From assembly GCA_958295865.1 (NCBI GenBank), contig CATQHF010000005.1:124001-188000 (forward strand): 64,000 bases of DNA. Direction: 5' to 3'. Shown here piece after piece: positions 35,442-43,876 of the stretch. The notes under the pieces are model-generated. The model saw nothing but the letters and a program-made list of their open reading frames with translations, searched no databases and had not been told where the DNA came from. A program made the translations under genes and the position numbers. The stretch comes from an uncultured Dehalococcoidia bacterium. Lineage in GTDB: Bacteria; Chloroflexota; Dehalococcoidia; Lucifugimonadales; JADFKI01. The stretch's first letter is position 1. The number at the start of each line of letters is the position of its first letter.

Positions 35442-35900
35442 ATGGTTGATGTAGGACAGTCCGCGCCGGACTTTACGCTGCCGGCGCAAGATCTGAAGAA
35501 TGTATCGTTGAGCGACTACAAGGGCGAAAAGACGGTCGTTCTGTCGTTTCACATATTTTCGTTCACAGGCGGTTGAACGGATCAGGTCTCCTCGTTCCGC
35601 AGCTACAACGCTGACTTCGAGGAGAAGAATGCCCAGGTTCTGGGCATTAGCTGCGACGCCCGCCCCGCGCAAACCGCATACTCAACATCGCTGGGCAATC
35701 TGCCCTACCCGCTGCTGTCGGACTTTCATCCGCACGGCGCGATGACGCAGGCTTATGGCATATTCAACGATGAGCGCGGCGCGCCCAATCGCGCGGTGTT
35801 CATAGTCGATAAGGAGGGCGTCATCCGCTTCAAGCGCGTCTATGACAGCGCGCGCGCCCTCGATCCCAAGGACATTCTTGCGGAAATCGACAAGATTTAG
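35442..35900 (+). CDS. AhpE-like peroxiredoxin, probable selenoprotein (Sec at codon 45, TGA 35574-35576)
   Basis: 152 residues if the in-frame TGA is read as selenocysteine. The N-terminal part is VDVGQSAPDFTLPAQD, then VVLSFHIFSFTGG-[TGA]-TDQVSSFRS; after it the frame continues without a break through LSDFHPHGAMTQAYGIFND, RGAPNRAVFIVDKEGVIRF to a TAG at 35898. The TGA falls exactly where thioredoxin-fold peroxiredoxins have the peroxidatic cysteine (FxxTxxC), and the downstream blocks are those of the AhpE family. A hairpin starts just after the TGA. AGGGAG lies 7 bases before the ATG. It would reduce peroxides through a selenenic acid intermediate, and it probably shares a transcript with trmI (12-base gap). 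A nonsense mutation or sequencing error is the alternative. No selABC genes are in the window. Confidence 0.82.
35578..35599 (+). promoter_or_regulatory. Putative bacterial SECIS hairpin
   Basis: Begins one base after the TGA. Outer stem CGGA/TCCG (35578-35581 with 35596-35599), inner stem AGG/CCT (35584-35586 with 35590-35592) and loop TCT, with an internal mismatch. Longer pairing GTTG/CAAC (35572-35575 with 35606-35609) may extend it. Placement immediately 3' of the UGA, inside the reading frame, fits bacterial SECIS elements; I have not folded it by computer. Confidence 0.45.
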
Positions 35901-35912
35901 GCGCGAATCACA

Positions 35913-36740
35913 ATGAACGACAACGCCCCCGCGCGGCATGTATTCCATGAGGGCGACCACGCCCTCATCATAGACCGTCGGGGGCGGCGCTATCTGACGC
36001 TGCTGCGCGCGGGCGCGAAGTTCGAGTCGCACCTCGGCGCATTTCCGCACGACGACGCCATTGGCGCTGAAGCGGGTTCATGGATGACCACGAACCGGGG
36101 GCATGTGTTGCTCGCCGTCAAGCCCACGATGGCGGACTTCGCGCTGGATATGCCGCGCATCGCCACCGTAGGCTACCCCAAGGACTTGGGCGCAATCCTG
36201 GTCTATGGCGACATCTTTCCCGGCGCGCATGTGCTGGAAGCGGGCTGCGGCAGCGGCGCGGTAACGATGGCATTGCTGCGCGCCGTCGGCGAGCGCGGTT
36301 CGCTGGTGTCGTATGATGTGCGACAGGACATGATAGACCGCACGCGCGCGAATGTAGGCTCGATGCTTCACGACACATCGAACCTTACGCTCAAGCTCGG
36401 CGATGTGTATGAAAGCATCGAGGAGCGAGAACTCGATCGCATCGTGCTAGACTTGCCGGAGCCTTGGCATGTCGTCCCGCATGCGTCGGAAGCGCTGCTG
36501 CCGGGCGGCATATTCGTCAGCTTCTCGCCCACCGTGCTGCAAGTTCACGAATTCGTGAGAACATTACGGGCAGCGCGCACCTTCGATATGCTGGAGACGA
36601 TGGAAGTCCTGCAACGCCCCTGGAACATCAGCAACCGCAGCGTCAGGCCTGAGCACCGCATGGTGGCGCACACCGGCTTCATCACCGTAGCCCGCAAGTG
36701 CTCGCCGCGCCCGGCATCCGACGTCGCCGGCCGGGACTAG
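35913..36740 (+). CDS. trmI: tRNA (adenine-N1)-methyltransferase, TrmI type (m1A58)
   Basis: 275 residues. An N-terminal small beta domain, then the class I S-adenosylmethionine site VLEAGCGSGAVTMALL (about 107), the acidic loop DVRQDMI, and the target site LDLPEPWHVVPHA (about 180). This matches TrmI/Trm61, which methylates A58 in the T-loop of tRNAs as a tetramer. It follows the peroxiredoxin gene by 12 bases and ends 4 bases inside the convergent MidA-like gene. Confidence 0.9.
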   Translation: MNDNAPARHVFHEGDHALIIDRRGRRYLTLLRAGAKFESHLGAFPHDDAIGAEAGSWMTTNRGHVLLAVKPTMADFALDMPRIATVGYPKDLGAILVYGDIFPGAHVLEAGCGSGAVTMALLRAVGERGSLVSYDVRQDMIDRTRANVGSMLHDTSNLTLKLGDVYESIEERELDRIVLDLPEPWHVVPHASEALLPGGIFVSFSPTVLQVHEFVRTLRAARTFDMLETMEVLQRPWNISNRSVRPEHRMVAHTGFITVARKCSPRPASDVAGRD

Positions 36741-37993
36741 CGCACTTCCGGCTGCCATTCACCCCACAGCGACGGCGCTTCCCAGCCGGTGTGCGGATAG
36801 CGACCTTCCATTAGCGGCATGTGGCGGCTCGAAAGCATCGGCGGAGACAGTGCCCGGCGCACAGGTTCGGACGGCATGAGCGACGCATACGTCGTTACGC
36901 CCGTCCCCTTCTCCTGAATCAGCGCCTTGAAGCCTCCAAGTCCGTCCGGGTTCACGAGTTCGCGCAGCGCCATCACATTGGCATTGCGCTCGTGCTGGCT
37001 CAGCGGCATCGTCCGCACGCTACGCAGCAACTCATCCATGCCCAACGCGCGCAGCAATTCGGCTTGCGTCATGTATGCGAGCGTGTGTAAGCCCGCGACC
37101 TTGCCCTCGTATTGCAATGACGAAAAATCCACATGGGCGGTGATGTCTTGCCTGCCGACACGCTGATACGGGCTGCTGCCTTCCGTATGCCGAAAGTAGG
37201 TTTGGAGCGTGCCGAACTTCCGCCGCCGTGAGTACAGCTCCGCCGCCTGATAGCCGTAATCTATGGTGATGACGAACCCCTTGCCAAGCGCGCGCGCAAC
37301 ATCGCCGAGCCATGGCTTGACATGCAGGTTCACCTCGCCGCTGTGTCCGTCCGCAAGCCGAAAGCCCAGCCTATCCAGGCGCTCAGTCAGCAGCGGCGTT
37401 GACGGCTTGTCCAGCGCCTCCACGAACTCGTCGGCGTCGTCGAGCGCAACATAGACTTCAAGCGCCTTCCCGCCCGACATCTTGAAGCGATGCACCGGAA
37501 AGGCGTCGACAAACTCGTTGGATATGAAGCAGCCCAGCACACCGCGCAACGGCACATTCGTCGCGCGTAGCCGTTCCGTGGCAGCCGCGCTCGCGCTTTC
37601 GTTGGCATCGGTGGGCGCACCTGTGGGCGCATAGCGGTCTATGCTGATGTAGCGCAGTCTGTCGGCGAACCCGTCCGGCAGTCGAGCGGCGTATGCGCGG
37701 ATGTCGTTGGCGAGCATGCCGCCGCCAGCGCCCATCTCCACAACGGTGAAGTCCGCGGGCTCGCCCATGCATTGCCACATGGTGAAGAGCTGCACGGCAA
37801 GCAGCGCGCCAAAGGCGGGATGCACCGCCGGGCTGGTGTAGTAGTCGCCTGCCGCGCCGAAAGGACTGTCGTCGGTGTAGTAGCCGTCAACGGGATGATA
37901 CAGCGCCAGCCGCATGAACTCGGCGAAGGTGATTTTGCCCTGCCGTCGGATGCGGTCTCTTATCGCCTGCTCGGCTGCGGTGGTTGCTGTCAT
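36737..37993 (-). CDS. MidA/NDUFAF7-family SAM-dependent methyltransferase (DUF185)
   Basis: 418 residues from the ATG at 37993 (a longer start at 38020 is possible). RRQGKITFAEFMRLALYHPV, GYYTDDSPFGAAGDYYTSPA and VVEMGAGGGMLANDI are the diagnostic blocks of the family, followed by CFISNEFVDAFPVHRFKM and ITIDYGYQAAELYS. In mitochondria NDUFAF7 dimethylates an arginine of complex I subunit NDUFS2; the bacterial role is less clear. Convergent with trmI. Confidence 0.88.
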   Translation of the reverse strand: MTATTAAEQAIRDRIRRQGKITFAEFMRLALYHPVDGYYTDDSPFGAAGDYYTSPAVHPAFGALLAVQLFTMWQCMGEPADFTVVEMGAGGGMLANDIRAYAARLPDGFADRLRYISIDRYAPTGAPTDANESASAAATERLRATNVPLRGVLGCFISNEFVDAFPVHRFKMSGGKALEVYVALDDADEFVEALDKPSTPLLTERLDRLGFRLADGHSGEVNLHVKPWLGDVARALGKGFVITIDYGYQAAELYSRRRKFGTLQTYFRHTEGSSPYQRVGRQDITAHVDFSSLQYEGKVAGLHTLAYMTQAELLRALGMDELLRSVRTMPLSQHERNANVMALRELVNPDGLGGFKALIQEKGTGVTTYASLMPSEPVRRALSPPMLSSRHMPLMEGRYPHTGWEAPSLWGEWQPEVR

Positions 37994-38065
37994 AGCGTCC
38001 CGGCAAAACAAAAGGGACATCAGCGAGTGATGCCCCTGCGATTGCGTTTTGAAGTTGAACCGATG

Positions 38066-38260
38066 CTAGGAACCGGACTTTGCCTGCCGCAGTCGCCTGT
38101 TGTGCGAGCCCTGCCTGTCCCAGCCTGAACCCTGGATGGAGTTATTGAACTCGCGGCGTTCACCGCACCGCTTGCACTGGCCGGAGCTGACGGGCCCGTT
38201 TGGGCTTTCAATCTGCCAATGGTGCAGGCACTCGGTAGTTTCGACAGATTCTTGCGTCAT
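38066..38260 (-). CDS. Small zinc-ribbon-like protein, unknown function
   Basis: 64 residues. TECLHHWQIESPNGPVSSGQ followed by CKRCGERREF gives Cys11, His13/His14 and a CxxC pair that could bind one zinc. The Gly-Pro-Val-Ser segment between ligands, the strong constraint in this region and the divergent basic tail look like a real small gene. It lies between the MidA-like gene and gltA on the same strand. Confidence 0.65.
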   Translation of the reverse strand: MTQESVETTECLHHWQIESPNGPVSSGQCKRCGERREFNNSIQGSGWDRQGSHNRRLRQAKSGS

Positions 38261-38313
38261 GGCGCAGTCCTTTCGTTCAATGCTTGAGATATATTCTCAG
38301 ATACCCGGCAGGC

Positions 38314-39453
38314 TTACCTCCGGTCTATGGGTACATATTCGACATCCATGTCCCCGACATAGACCAGTCTAGGGCGCAACAGGATGTTGTTGTCGAACTG
38401 CTCCATGACCTGCACCGTCCAGCCCGGGATGCGTCCCATGGCGAAGATGGAGATGAACAGGTCTTCGGGAATGTCCAGCAGGTAGTAGATAGCGCCGGAG
38501 AAGAAGTCCACATTCTGGCAGATACCGCGCCGCGCGTAAGGCTCCATCACCTTGACGACCGCTTCTAGGATGGAGTACCAGCCGGGCTGTCCCTTACGCA
38601 TGCCAAGTTCGCGCGCGTCGTCCATCAAGTGTATGGAGCGGGGATCTATTGCCTTATAGACGCGATGCCCGAAGCCCATGACCCTGCCGCCCTTGCTGCG
38701 AAGGTCAGCCACATACGCGGCGGCGTTGGATTCGTCGCCGATTTCCAGCGCCATCTTCATCACTTCTTCGGCAGCGCCGCCGTGCGAGGGGCCTTTGAGT
38801 ACGCCCACGCCCGTTGTAACGGCGCAGTGGAGGTCGGCTTGCGTCGATGCGGTTACTCGCGCGCCGAAAGACGAGGCGTTTATGCCGTGTTCGGCGTGCA
38901 GGATGAAGTCCTTATCCATGAGCTTGGCGTCCCGCGGGTCCGGGTCTTCGCCGAAGAGCATGTACAGGAAGTTGCCGGCGTGGTCGAGGCTGCTATTGGG
39001 CGCGATGGGCTGCTTGCCCTCGCGTATGCGAGCGTGCGCGGCGACTATGGTTGCCGCCTGCGCCGTGAGCCTGATGCCCTTACGCAGCGTGGCTTCCTGG
39101 GAGTTGTCTTCCGTATCCGGGTCAAACGCCGACAGCGCGGATATGGCGGTGCGGAGCACGTCCATCGGGTGCGCCTTCTGCGTGAGGCTGATTACATTGA
39201 GCACATCTTCGGGAAGCGCGCGGTTTGCCTTCAACTCAGAGTCAAAAGCGTCGAGCTGCTCATGCGTGGGAAGCTCGCCGTACAGCAGAAGGTAGATGGT
39301 CTCTTCAAATGTGGACTTAGTGGCAAGGTCGTCGATGTTGTAGCCTCGATAGAGGAGCTTGCCCACATCGCCGTCAATGAAACTTGACCTAGTTCGGTCT
39401 ATATGCACATCTCGAAGGCCTCTATGAATTTGGACCTTCTGCTCACTTGCCAT
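38314..39453 (-). CDS. gltA: Citrate synthase (or 2-methylcitrate synthase)
   Basis: 379 residues, the length of the small type II-like citrate synthases of Gram-positives and archaea. Catalytic His in LHAEHGINASSFGARV and in MGFGHRVYKAIDPRS; GPSHGGAAEEVM and the Asp region NVDFFSGAIYYLL complete the active site. It condenses oxaloacetate with acetyl-CoA; propionyl-CoA use cannot be excluded. A near-consensus promoter and a CIRCE-like operator lie upstream. Confidence 0.92.
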   Translation of the reverse strand: MASEQKVQIHRGLRDVHIDRTRSSFIDGDVGKLLYRGYNIDDLATKSTFEETIYLLLYGELPTHEQLDAFDSELKANRALPEDVLNVISLTQKAHPMDVLRTAISALSAFDPDTEDNSQEATLRKGIRLTAQAATIVAAHARIREGKQPIAPNSSLDHAGNFLYMLFGEDPDPRDAKLMDKDFILHAEHGINASSFGARVTASTQADLHCAVTTGVGVLKGPSHGGAAEEVMKMALEIGDESNAAAYVADLRSKGGRVMGFGHRVYKAIDPRSIHLMDDARELGMRKGQPGWYSILEAVVKVMEPYARRGICQNVDFFSGAIYYLLDIPEDLFISIFAMGRIPGWTVQVMEQFDNNILLRPRLVYVGDMDVEYVPIDRR

Positions 39454-39543
39454 ACGACTCCCTCCCAGGTCTGATTTTAGGGGTTTAGCGCGCGGCTAAT
39501 TCGCCCGTCTTGCAGCATCATCGGAACGCTCCAAGGTTCGCCA

Positions 39544-39573
39544 ATTTTAGCACTCTGTCGCTTGGAGTGTCAA
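39544..39573 (-). promoter_or_regulatory. Promoter of the citrate synthase gene
   Basis: On the minus strand, TTGACA (39573-39568), 18-base spacer ending TGC, and TAAAAT (39549-39544): a near-perfect -35 and an extended -10. The leader would be about 85 bases. Confidence 0.75.
39547..39573. promoter_or_regulatory. CIRCE-like operator (HrcA binding site)
   Basis: TTAGCACTC - nine bases (TGTCGCTTG) - GAGTGTCAA. The CIRCE consensus is TTAGCACTC-N9-GAGTGCTAA: the left arm is perfect, the right arm matches 7 of 9, and the spacer length is exact. It covers the -35 and half of the -10 of the gltA promoter, so bound HrcA would block transcription. The hypothetical gene at 39695 is the other possible target. 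Confidence 0.7.
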
Positions 39574-39694
39574 ATAATCTCATCGGCGGCAAGTTGTAGT
39601 TCGGGGCTACCTGCGCTATCCTGTACAGGCTTCGAGGAGCATCTTTTTAGTCGCGGACAGGCGGCAATTTAGCAAGGGAGCGGCGCAAATCAGT

Positions 39695-40048
39695 ATGAGC
39701 AATCAGCAGGTGCAAGAATATAGGGGCGTGATGGTATTGCCCGGCGAGCAGGATGAGCGTGGCGTGTCCCTCTCTGTGGACACAGCAGCGCCATCGGTGG
39801 GCATTCGCTTCGATGAGCCAATCGAGGGCAATACCCAGTGGCAGGCGCAGGATCTCACGGTCGCAAACCGCTTGAAGTACGACGAGGTCGTGTTCATCAC
39901 AAGCGGGCTGCCGAAAGAGGCGATCGAAGTAACCTGGAAGTTCAACAGCAGCCTCATCGACGACTCGCTGGCGGGCGTGGTGATCGCGCGCCCGAACGAC
40001 CAGCGAATTACGGGCGAAAAGGGCTTCGTGCTTACGAAGGTTAGCTAG
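39695..40048 (+). CDS. Hypothetical protein
   Basis: 117 residues, no membrane segment or signal. The sequence is dominated by predicted beta strands (GVSLSVDTAAPSVGIRFDEP, KYDEVVFITSG, AIEVTWKFNSS, LAGVVIARPNDQRITGEKGF), so a small all-beta domain is likely. I do not recognise the family. No strong ribosome-binding site except AGGGAG further upstream (39676). It lies 122 bases from the CIRCE-like site and converges with the acyl-CoA dehydrogenase-like gene, overlapping it by 4 bases. Confidence 0.6.
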   Translation: MSNQQVQEYRGVMVLPGEQDERGVSLSVDTAAPSVGIRFDEPIEGNTQWQAQDLTVANRLKYDEVVFITSGLPKEAIEVTWKFNSSLIDDSLAGVVIARPNDQRITGEKGFVLTKVS

Positions 40049-41226
40049 TCGGCGTCCTCGGCGGGGAATAGCAACTGGTTGATGGTTTCATACGCTTGGT
40101 CGTTCGCCAAGCCCATGACCACGCCCGCCCTGGCGTCGCGGAAGTAGCGTTCGAACGGCAGCTCACGGGCGAACGCCGTGCCGCCGAACATCGTCATCAG
40201 GTCTTGCGTAACTCGCACGGCGAGCTCGGAGCAGATGACCTTCGCCTGAATGTACGGCAGCAGCGACGGCGCTCTGCCCTCGTCTGCCATGGAAGCCGCC
40301 ACATGCAGAAATGCCCGCGCCGCTTCGATTTGCGCGCTCATCTCGGCGATGCGGCGCTGATTGATGGGGTTGTCCAGACGCCGCGCGCCGCTCGGAAAGC
40401 GCTTGTTGCCCTCTACGCACGCCAATTCGTATGCCCCGGACGCTATGCCCAGATACGCCGCGCCGTAGGTCAGAATTAGCACCGGCATCATGTACCTCGC
40501 CATCACCGGCTCTTTCTCGCCCTCAAGCTCGATGCCAAGCAGGTTTTCTTCCGGCACGACGCCGTCGAACACCATCGCGGCGCTGCAATTTCCCCGCATG
40601 CCGAGACCGTCCCATTCGCTCACAGTCTGCCAATCGACCTTGTCCGCCTCGATCATCAGAAGGTCGGGCGGGCCTTCGGTTCGACCGCCCTCCACGCGGC
40701 AGAACATGATGTAGTGCGACGCATGACCCGCGGATGTTACATAGGATTTGCGAATGTTGTCGAGGCGAAGGCCGCCCTCTACGCTTGGCAGCGGCACATC
40801 CGGCGCTGACACGGGCCTCCAGTCCCTGCCGGACTGCCCGCGCGACTCGCCGCCGGCGGCTGCCGCGAATACCTCGCCCCTTGCCAGCGGCTCGACGAAA
40901 CGCTGCAACTGCAACGCGGTCGGTATGCGGCTGACGGCTTCCACCGATTCCAGGTGCATCTTGTAGCACATGGCGGTTGACGGGCACTTCTTGGAAATCT
41001 CCTCGACGATGAGACAGGTCGTAACCATGTCGCCGCCGAGTCCACCATGTTCCTTGTCCACGCGCAGCGCCCACAATCCCAGCTCGCCTAGCGCGGCGAG
41101 GGATTCCTTTGGAAACTGCGCCTTGCGGTCGTATTCGGCGGCTCTGGGGCCAATCTCGCGCTCCGCGAGTTCGGCTACGCGTCGCTGCCATTCGAGTTGG
41201 TCGCTCGTCAGGTGATAGTAGTTCAT
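40045..41226 (-). CDS. Acyl-CoA dehydrogenase-like flavoprotein
   Basis: 393 residues. Three-part ACAD fold: helical N-domain (LGELGLWALRVDKEHGGLGG), beta domain with FAD-binding features (RKSYVTSAGHASHYIMFCRV, WDGLGMRGNCSAAMVFDGVV), and a C-terminal helical domain (MTMFGGTAFARELPFERYFR). Where most acyl-CoA dehydrogenases have the catalytic Glu (YEGT), this protein reads VVMGLANDQ after RDARAG. It could use another base, or it may be a DszC/indoxyl-type flavin monooxygenase of the same fold. It is alone on its strand. Confidence 0.8.
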   Translation of the reverse strand: MNYYHLTSDQLEWQRRVAELAEREIGPRAAEYDRKAQFPKESLAALGELGLWALRVDKEHGGLGGDMVTTCLIVEEISKKCPSTAMCYKMHLESVEAVSRIPTALQLQRFVEPLARGEVFAAAAGGESRGQSGRDWRPVSAPDVPLPSVEGGLRLDNIRKSYVTSAGHASHYIMFCRVEGGRTEGPPDLLMIEADKVDWQTVSEWDGLGMRGNCSAAMVFDGVVPEENLLGIELEGEKEPVMARYMMPVLILTYGAAYLGIASGAYELACVEGNKRFPSGARRLDNPINQRRIAEMSAQIEAARAFLHVAASMADEGRAPSLLPYIQAKVICSELAVRVTQDLMTMFGGTAFARELPFERYFRDARAGVVMGLANDQAYETINQLLFPAEDAD

Positions 41227-41378
41227 CTGCGCCCTCTGAGTCTGCTCGGTTTTGATGCCATAAGCAGACTAAATCCAAGCGGGCGTCCTGTCAATTGCGC
41301 CGCGCGACTTATCCGCTTACGGCAAGCGTCCCGCTGCGCTAGAATAGGCTTACGGAACAAGAGCCGGTACGGAGCGTT

Positions 41379-42518
41379 ATGAAGAAACTGGGGCTGATAG
41401 TCAATCCAATCGCGGGGATGGGCGGCAGAGTGGGCTTGAAGGGCACAGACGGCGTTGATGCGCTGCGGCAGGCGCTTGCCCTCGGCGCGCAGCCGGAGGC
41501 GCACAGGCGCGCCGCAGAAGCGCTTGCCATAATCGCCAAGGCAATGCCGGACGCAACGCTCGTTACCTGCGCCGGAGCGATGGGCGAGGATGCGGCGCGA
41601 GAGTGCGGCATATCGCCTGTGCTTGTCGGCGGCGCGCCCAAAGACAAGCGCAAGACCACAGGCGCGGACACACGCCATGCCGTCGCGGAGGTGCAGCGCG
41701 TCGGCGTGGACTTGCTGCTGTTCGCGGGCGGCGACGGCACGGCGCGCGACATCTGCGACGCATTGCGCCCTAGCGCAGTTCGCGGTGAACGGCTGCCCGC
41801 GCTCGGCATACCGGCGGGCGTGAAGATGCACTCAGGCGTGTTCGCGCTCACGCCGCGCAGGGCAGGCGAACTTGCGCTGCGCTTCTTCCAGGGCGGCTTG
41901 AGCGGCGTCAGCGATGCGGAGGTGATGGACATAGACGAGGACGCATTCCGTACCAGCAGCGTTGCCGCAACGCTCTACGGCTATATCAGCGTGCCTCAGG
42001 ACTCGCATGCGGTTCAGTCCACAAAGTCAGGGACGGCGGCGGACGAACAAGAGGCGCTGGCGGCTATCGCCCAACAGGTCATCGCCGACATGGTTGACGA
42101 CACGCTCTATATCATTGGGCCAGGCACGACCACCAAAGCCGTCGCAGACGCATTGGGGGTAGCAAACACCCTGCTAGGCGTGGATGCCGTGCTGAACGGG
42201 CGGCTGATCGCCACAGACGCGACGGAGAGCGACTTGCTGCGACTGACTGAGCGACGACCTGCCAAGATAATCGTAACGGCAATCGGCGGGCAGGGCTATA
42301 TCATCGGGCGCGGCAATCAGCAGCTCAGCCCGCGCCTCATACGACGCATCGGAAGGGATAATATCATCGTGGCGGCGACACGGAGCAAGCTATTGCGGCT
42401 AGGCGGCAGGCCTCTGCTCGTCGACACGGGCGATCCCGCGCTGGACGAAGCGCTGAGCGGCTACATCAAGGTCGTAACGGGCTTCCGTGAGTTCCACGCC
42501 TACAAGGTTGCATGCTGA
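41379..42518 (+). CDS. ATP-NAD kinase / AcoX-like protein
   Basis: 379 residues. KKLGLIVNPIAGMGGRVGLK at the N-terminus, FAGGDGTARDICDAL (the GGDGT nucleotide site, about 113), ALGIPAGVKMHSGVFA and a C-terminal VTAIGGQGYIIGRGNQQLSP place it in the NAD-kinase fold, in the AcoX-like branch rather than with housekeeping NadK. AcoX family members are found with acetoin metabolism genes; the reaction is not certain. Confidence 0.82.
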   Translation: MKKLGLIVNPIAGMGGRVGLKGTDGVDALRQALALGAQPEAHRRAAEALAIIAKAMPDATLVTCAGAMGEDAARECGISPVLVGGAPKDKRKTTGADTRHAVAEVQRVGVDLLLFAGGDGTARDICDALRPSAVRGERLPALGIPAGVKMHSGVFALTPRRAGELALRFFQGGLSGVSDAEVMDIDEDAFRTSSVAATLYGYISVPQDSHAVQSTKSGTAADEQEALAAIAQQVIADMVDDTLYIIGPGTTTKAVADALGVANTLLGVDAVLNGRLIATDATESDLLRLTERRPAKIIVTAIGGQGYIIGRGNQQLSPRLIRRIGRDNIIVAATRSKLLRLGGRPLLVDTGDPALDEALSGYIKVVTGFREFHAYKVAC

Positions 42519-42537
42519 ACATCCTGTCAGCGTCAGG

Positions 42538-42846
42538 TCAAGCCCGCCTGATGCCGACGCCAAGCCCGTAACTTTGGATGCGGTCGCGGTACAGCTCCGC
42601 CTGCTCGAGCATGCACACAATCACGACCGCGCTGCCGGAATTGTGCGCCTCCAGCATGATGCCCATCGCTTCTTCGACGATAAGCTCCGGCACACTGTTC
42701 ACCAGCGCCTCTACAACGAAGTCCATCGCGTGGTAGTCGTCGTTATACAGCACCACAGCATAGCGCGGCAGCCTCTCGCGCAGCGCGCGCTCCAGCGTTT
42801 CCGTGTCCGTATCCGGCATGGTTGTAAGTACGGGGCGCTTTGACAT
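42538..42846 (-). CDS. clpS: ATP-dependent Clp protease adaptor protein ClpS
   Basis: 102 residues from the ATG at 42846; the start is uncertain because no ribosome-binding site is clear. RYAVVLYNDDYHAMDFVVEA, with the Asn-Asp-Asp and Met of the N-degron pocket, then IMLEAHNSGSAVVIVCMLEQ and AELYRDRIQSYGLGV, are characteristic. It delivers N-end-rule substrates to ClpAP or ClpCP. Confidence 0.88.
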   Translation of the reverse strand: MSKRPVLTTMPDTDTETLERALRERLPRYAVVLYNDDYHAMDFVVEALVNSVPELIVEEAMGIMLEAHNSGSAVVIVCMLEQAELYRDRIQSYGLGVGIRRA

Positions 42847-42913
42847 ATTCACAGCAGCAATTATATTTGTTAGCAGTGATAGACACAATCCAGGCTTGAT
42901 ACAGGAGAAAAAC

Positions 42914-43852
42914 ATGCAAATTGGAATGTCCTTAACCACAAGCTACGCTATCGACCGCGACGCCAAGACGCTGATGGACGGCGTCGTGGAGCAGGTCAAG
43001 GCTATGGCAAAGCTTGGCTTTGCGTCGCTGTCGCTGGGCGACCACCATGTGACGCAGAGCCACTACTTTCAGGTACTGCCAACGATGTCGCGCCTATCGG
43101 CGCACACGGGCGACATGCGCCTGATACCGCTGTTCCTGCTGCCGTTCTACAATCCGATACTGCTGGCGGAGCAACTCGCCACGCTGGACATCATCAGCGG
43201 CGGCAGGACGACCGTCATAAGCGGGCTAGGGCACCAGCCGGAAGCGCACGACGCATTTCAGACACCCCAAAGGCTGCGCGTGTCGCGCTTCGTGGAGACC
43301 TTTGAGATAATGCGCCTGCTGTGGGCGAATAACGATGTGTCGTACAGCGGCAGGCATTATAGTTTCGATGGCGTGTCGATCAATCCTAAGCCGCTTAGCA
43401 ACTCGCTGCCCATGTGGATAGGCGCAAACGCCGATCCCGCAGTGCGCCGCGCCGCGCGGTTGGCAGACGCTTGGGTCATCAGCCCCGGCTGGACGCCGGA
43501 CTACATCGAGGAACGGCTGCAATTCTACCGCGCCGCGCTCGCGGAGTTTGGACGCAGTGAGCAGGTCGGTGAGCTGGTGGCGCGGCGCGACCTGCACCTA
43601 GCGCGAACGCGAGATGAGGCATTGAGCGAGGCGCAGACTTTGTTCGAGGATGGCTATCGAGGCTTCGGCATGCGGGAAATGCGGGAATCGCTCATAGTCG
43701 GGAGCGCGGCAGAGTGCATCGCCGCGCTGGAGCGGCTGGAGCGCATGGGCGTTACGCATATCCTGTTCCGCTGCGCGCTCGACGAACCGGAGCAAGCCAT
43801 GCAGACTATCCGCATTCTGGGCGAGCAGGTCATCCCGCGCTTTCACGGCTAG
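42914..43852 (+). CDS. LLM-class flavin/F420-dependent oxidoreductase
   Basis: 312 residues from the ATG at 42914 with AGGAG 6 bases upstream. AMAKLGFASLSLGDHHVTQS, LIPLFLLPFYNPILLAEQLA, LDIISGGRTTVISGLGHQPE and LPMWIGANADPAVRRAARLA are luciferase-family blocks. It is cytoplasmic and acts on an unknown organic substrate. Its reading frame is open further upstream but without a start signal. Confidence 0.88.
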   Translation: MQIGMSLTTSYAIDRDAKTLMDGVVEQVKAMAKLGFASLSLGDHHVTQSHYFQVLPTMSRLSAHTGDMRLIPLFLLPFYNPILLAEQLATLDIISGGRTTVISGLGHQPEAHDAFQTPQRLRVSRFVETFEIMRLLWANNDVSYSGRHYSFDGVSINPKPLSNSLPMWIGANADPAVRRAARLADAWVISPGWTPDYIEERLQFYRAALAEFGRSEQVGELVARRDLHLARTRDEALSEAQTLFEDGYRGFGMREMRESLIVGSAAECIAALERLERMGVTHILFRCALDEPEQAMQTIRILGEQVIPRFHG

Positions 43853-43876
43853 ATACGGGACTGCAACGCTCGCGCG

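Noticed and set aside
35574-35576. The TGA in the peroxiredoxin as simple pseudogenisation
   Set aside because: Considered seriously, but the stop replaces the catalytic residue codon itself, the frame is intact on both sides, and a hairpin follows. Selenocysteine is the better reading, though not proven.
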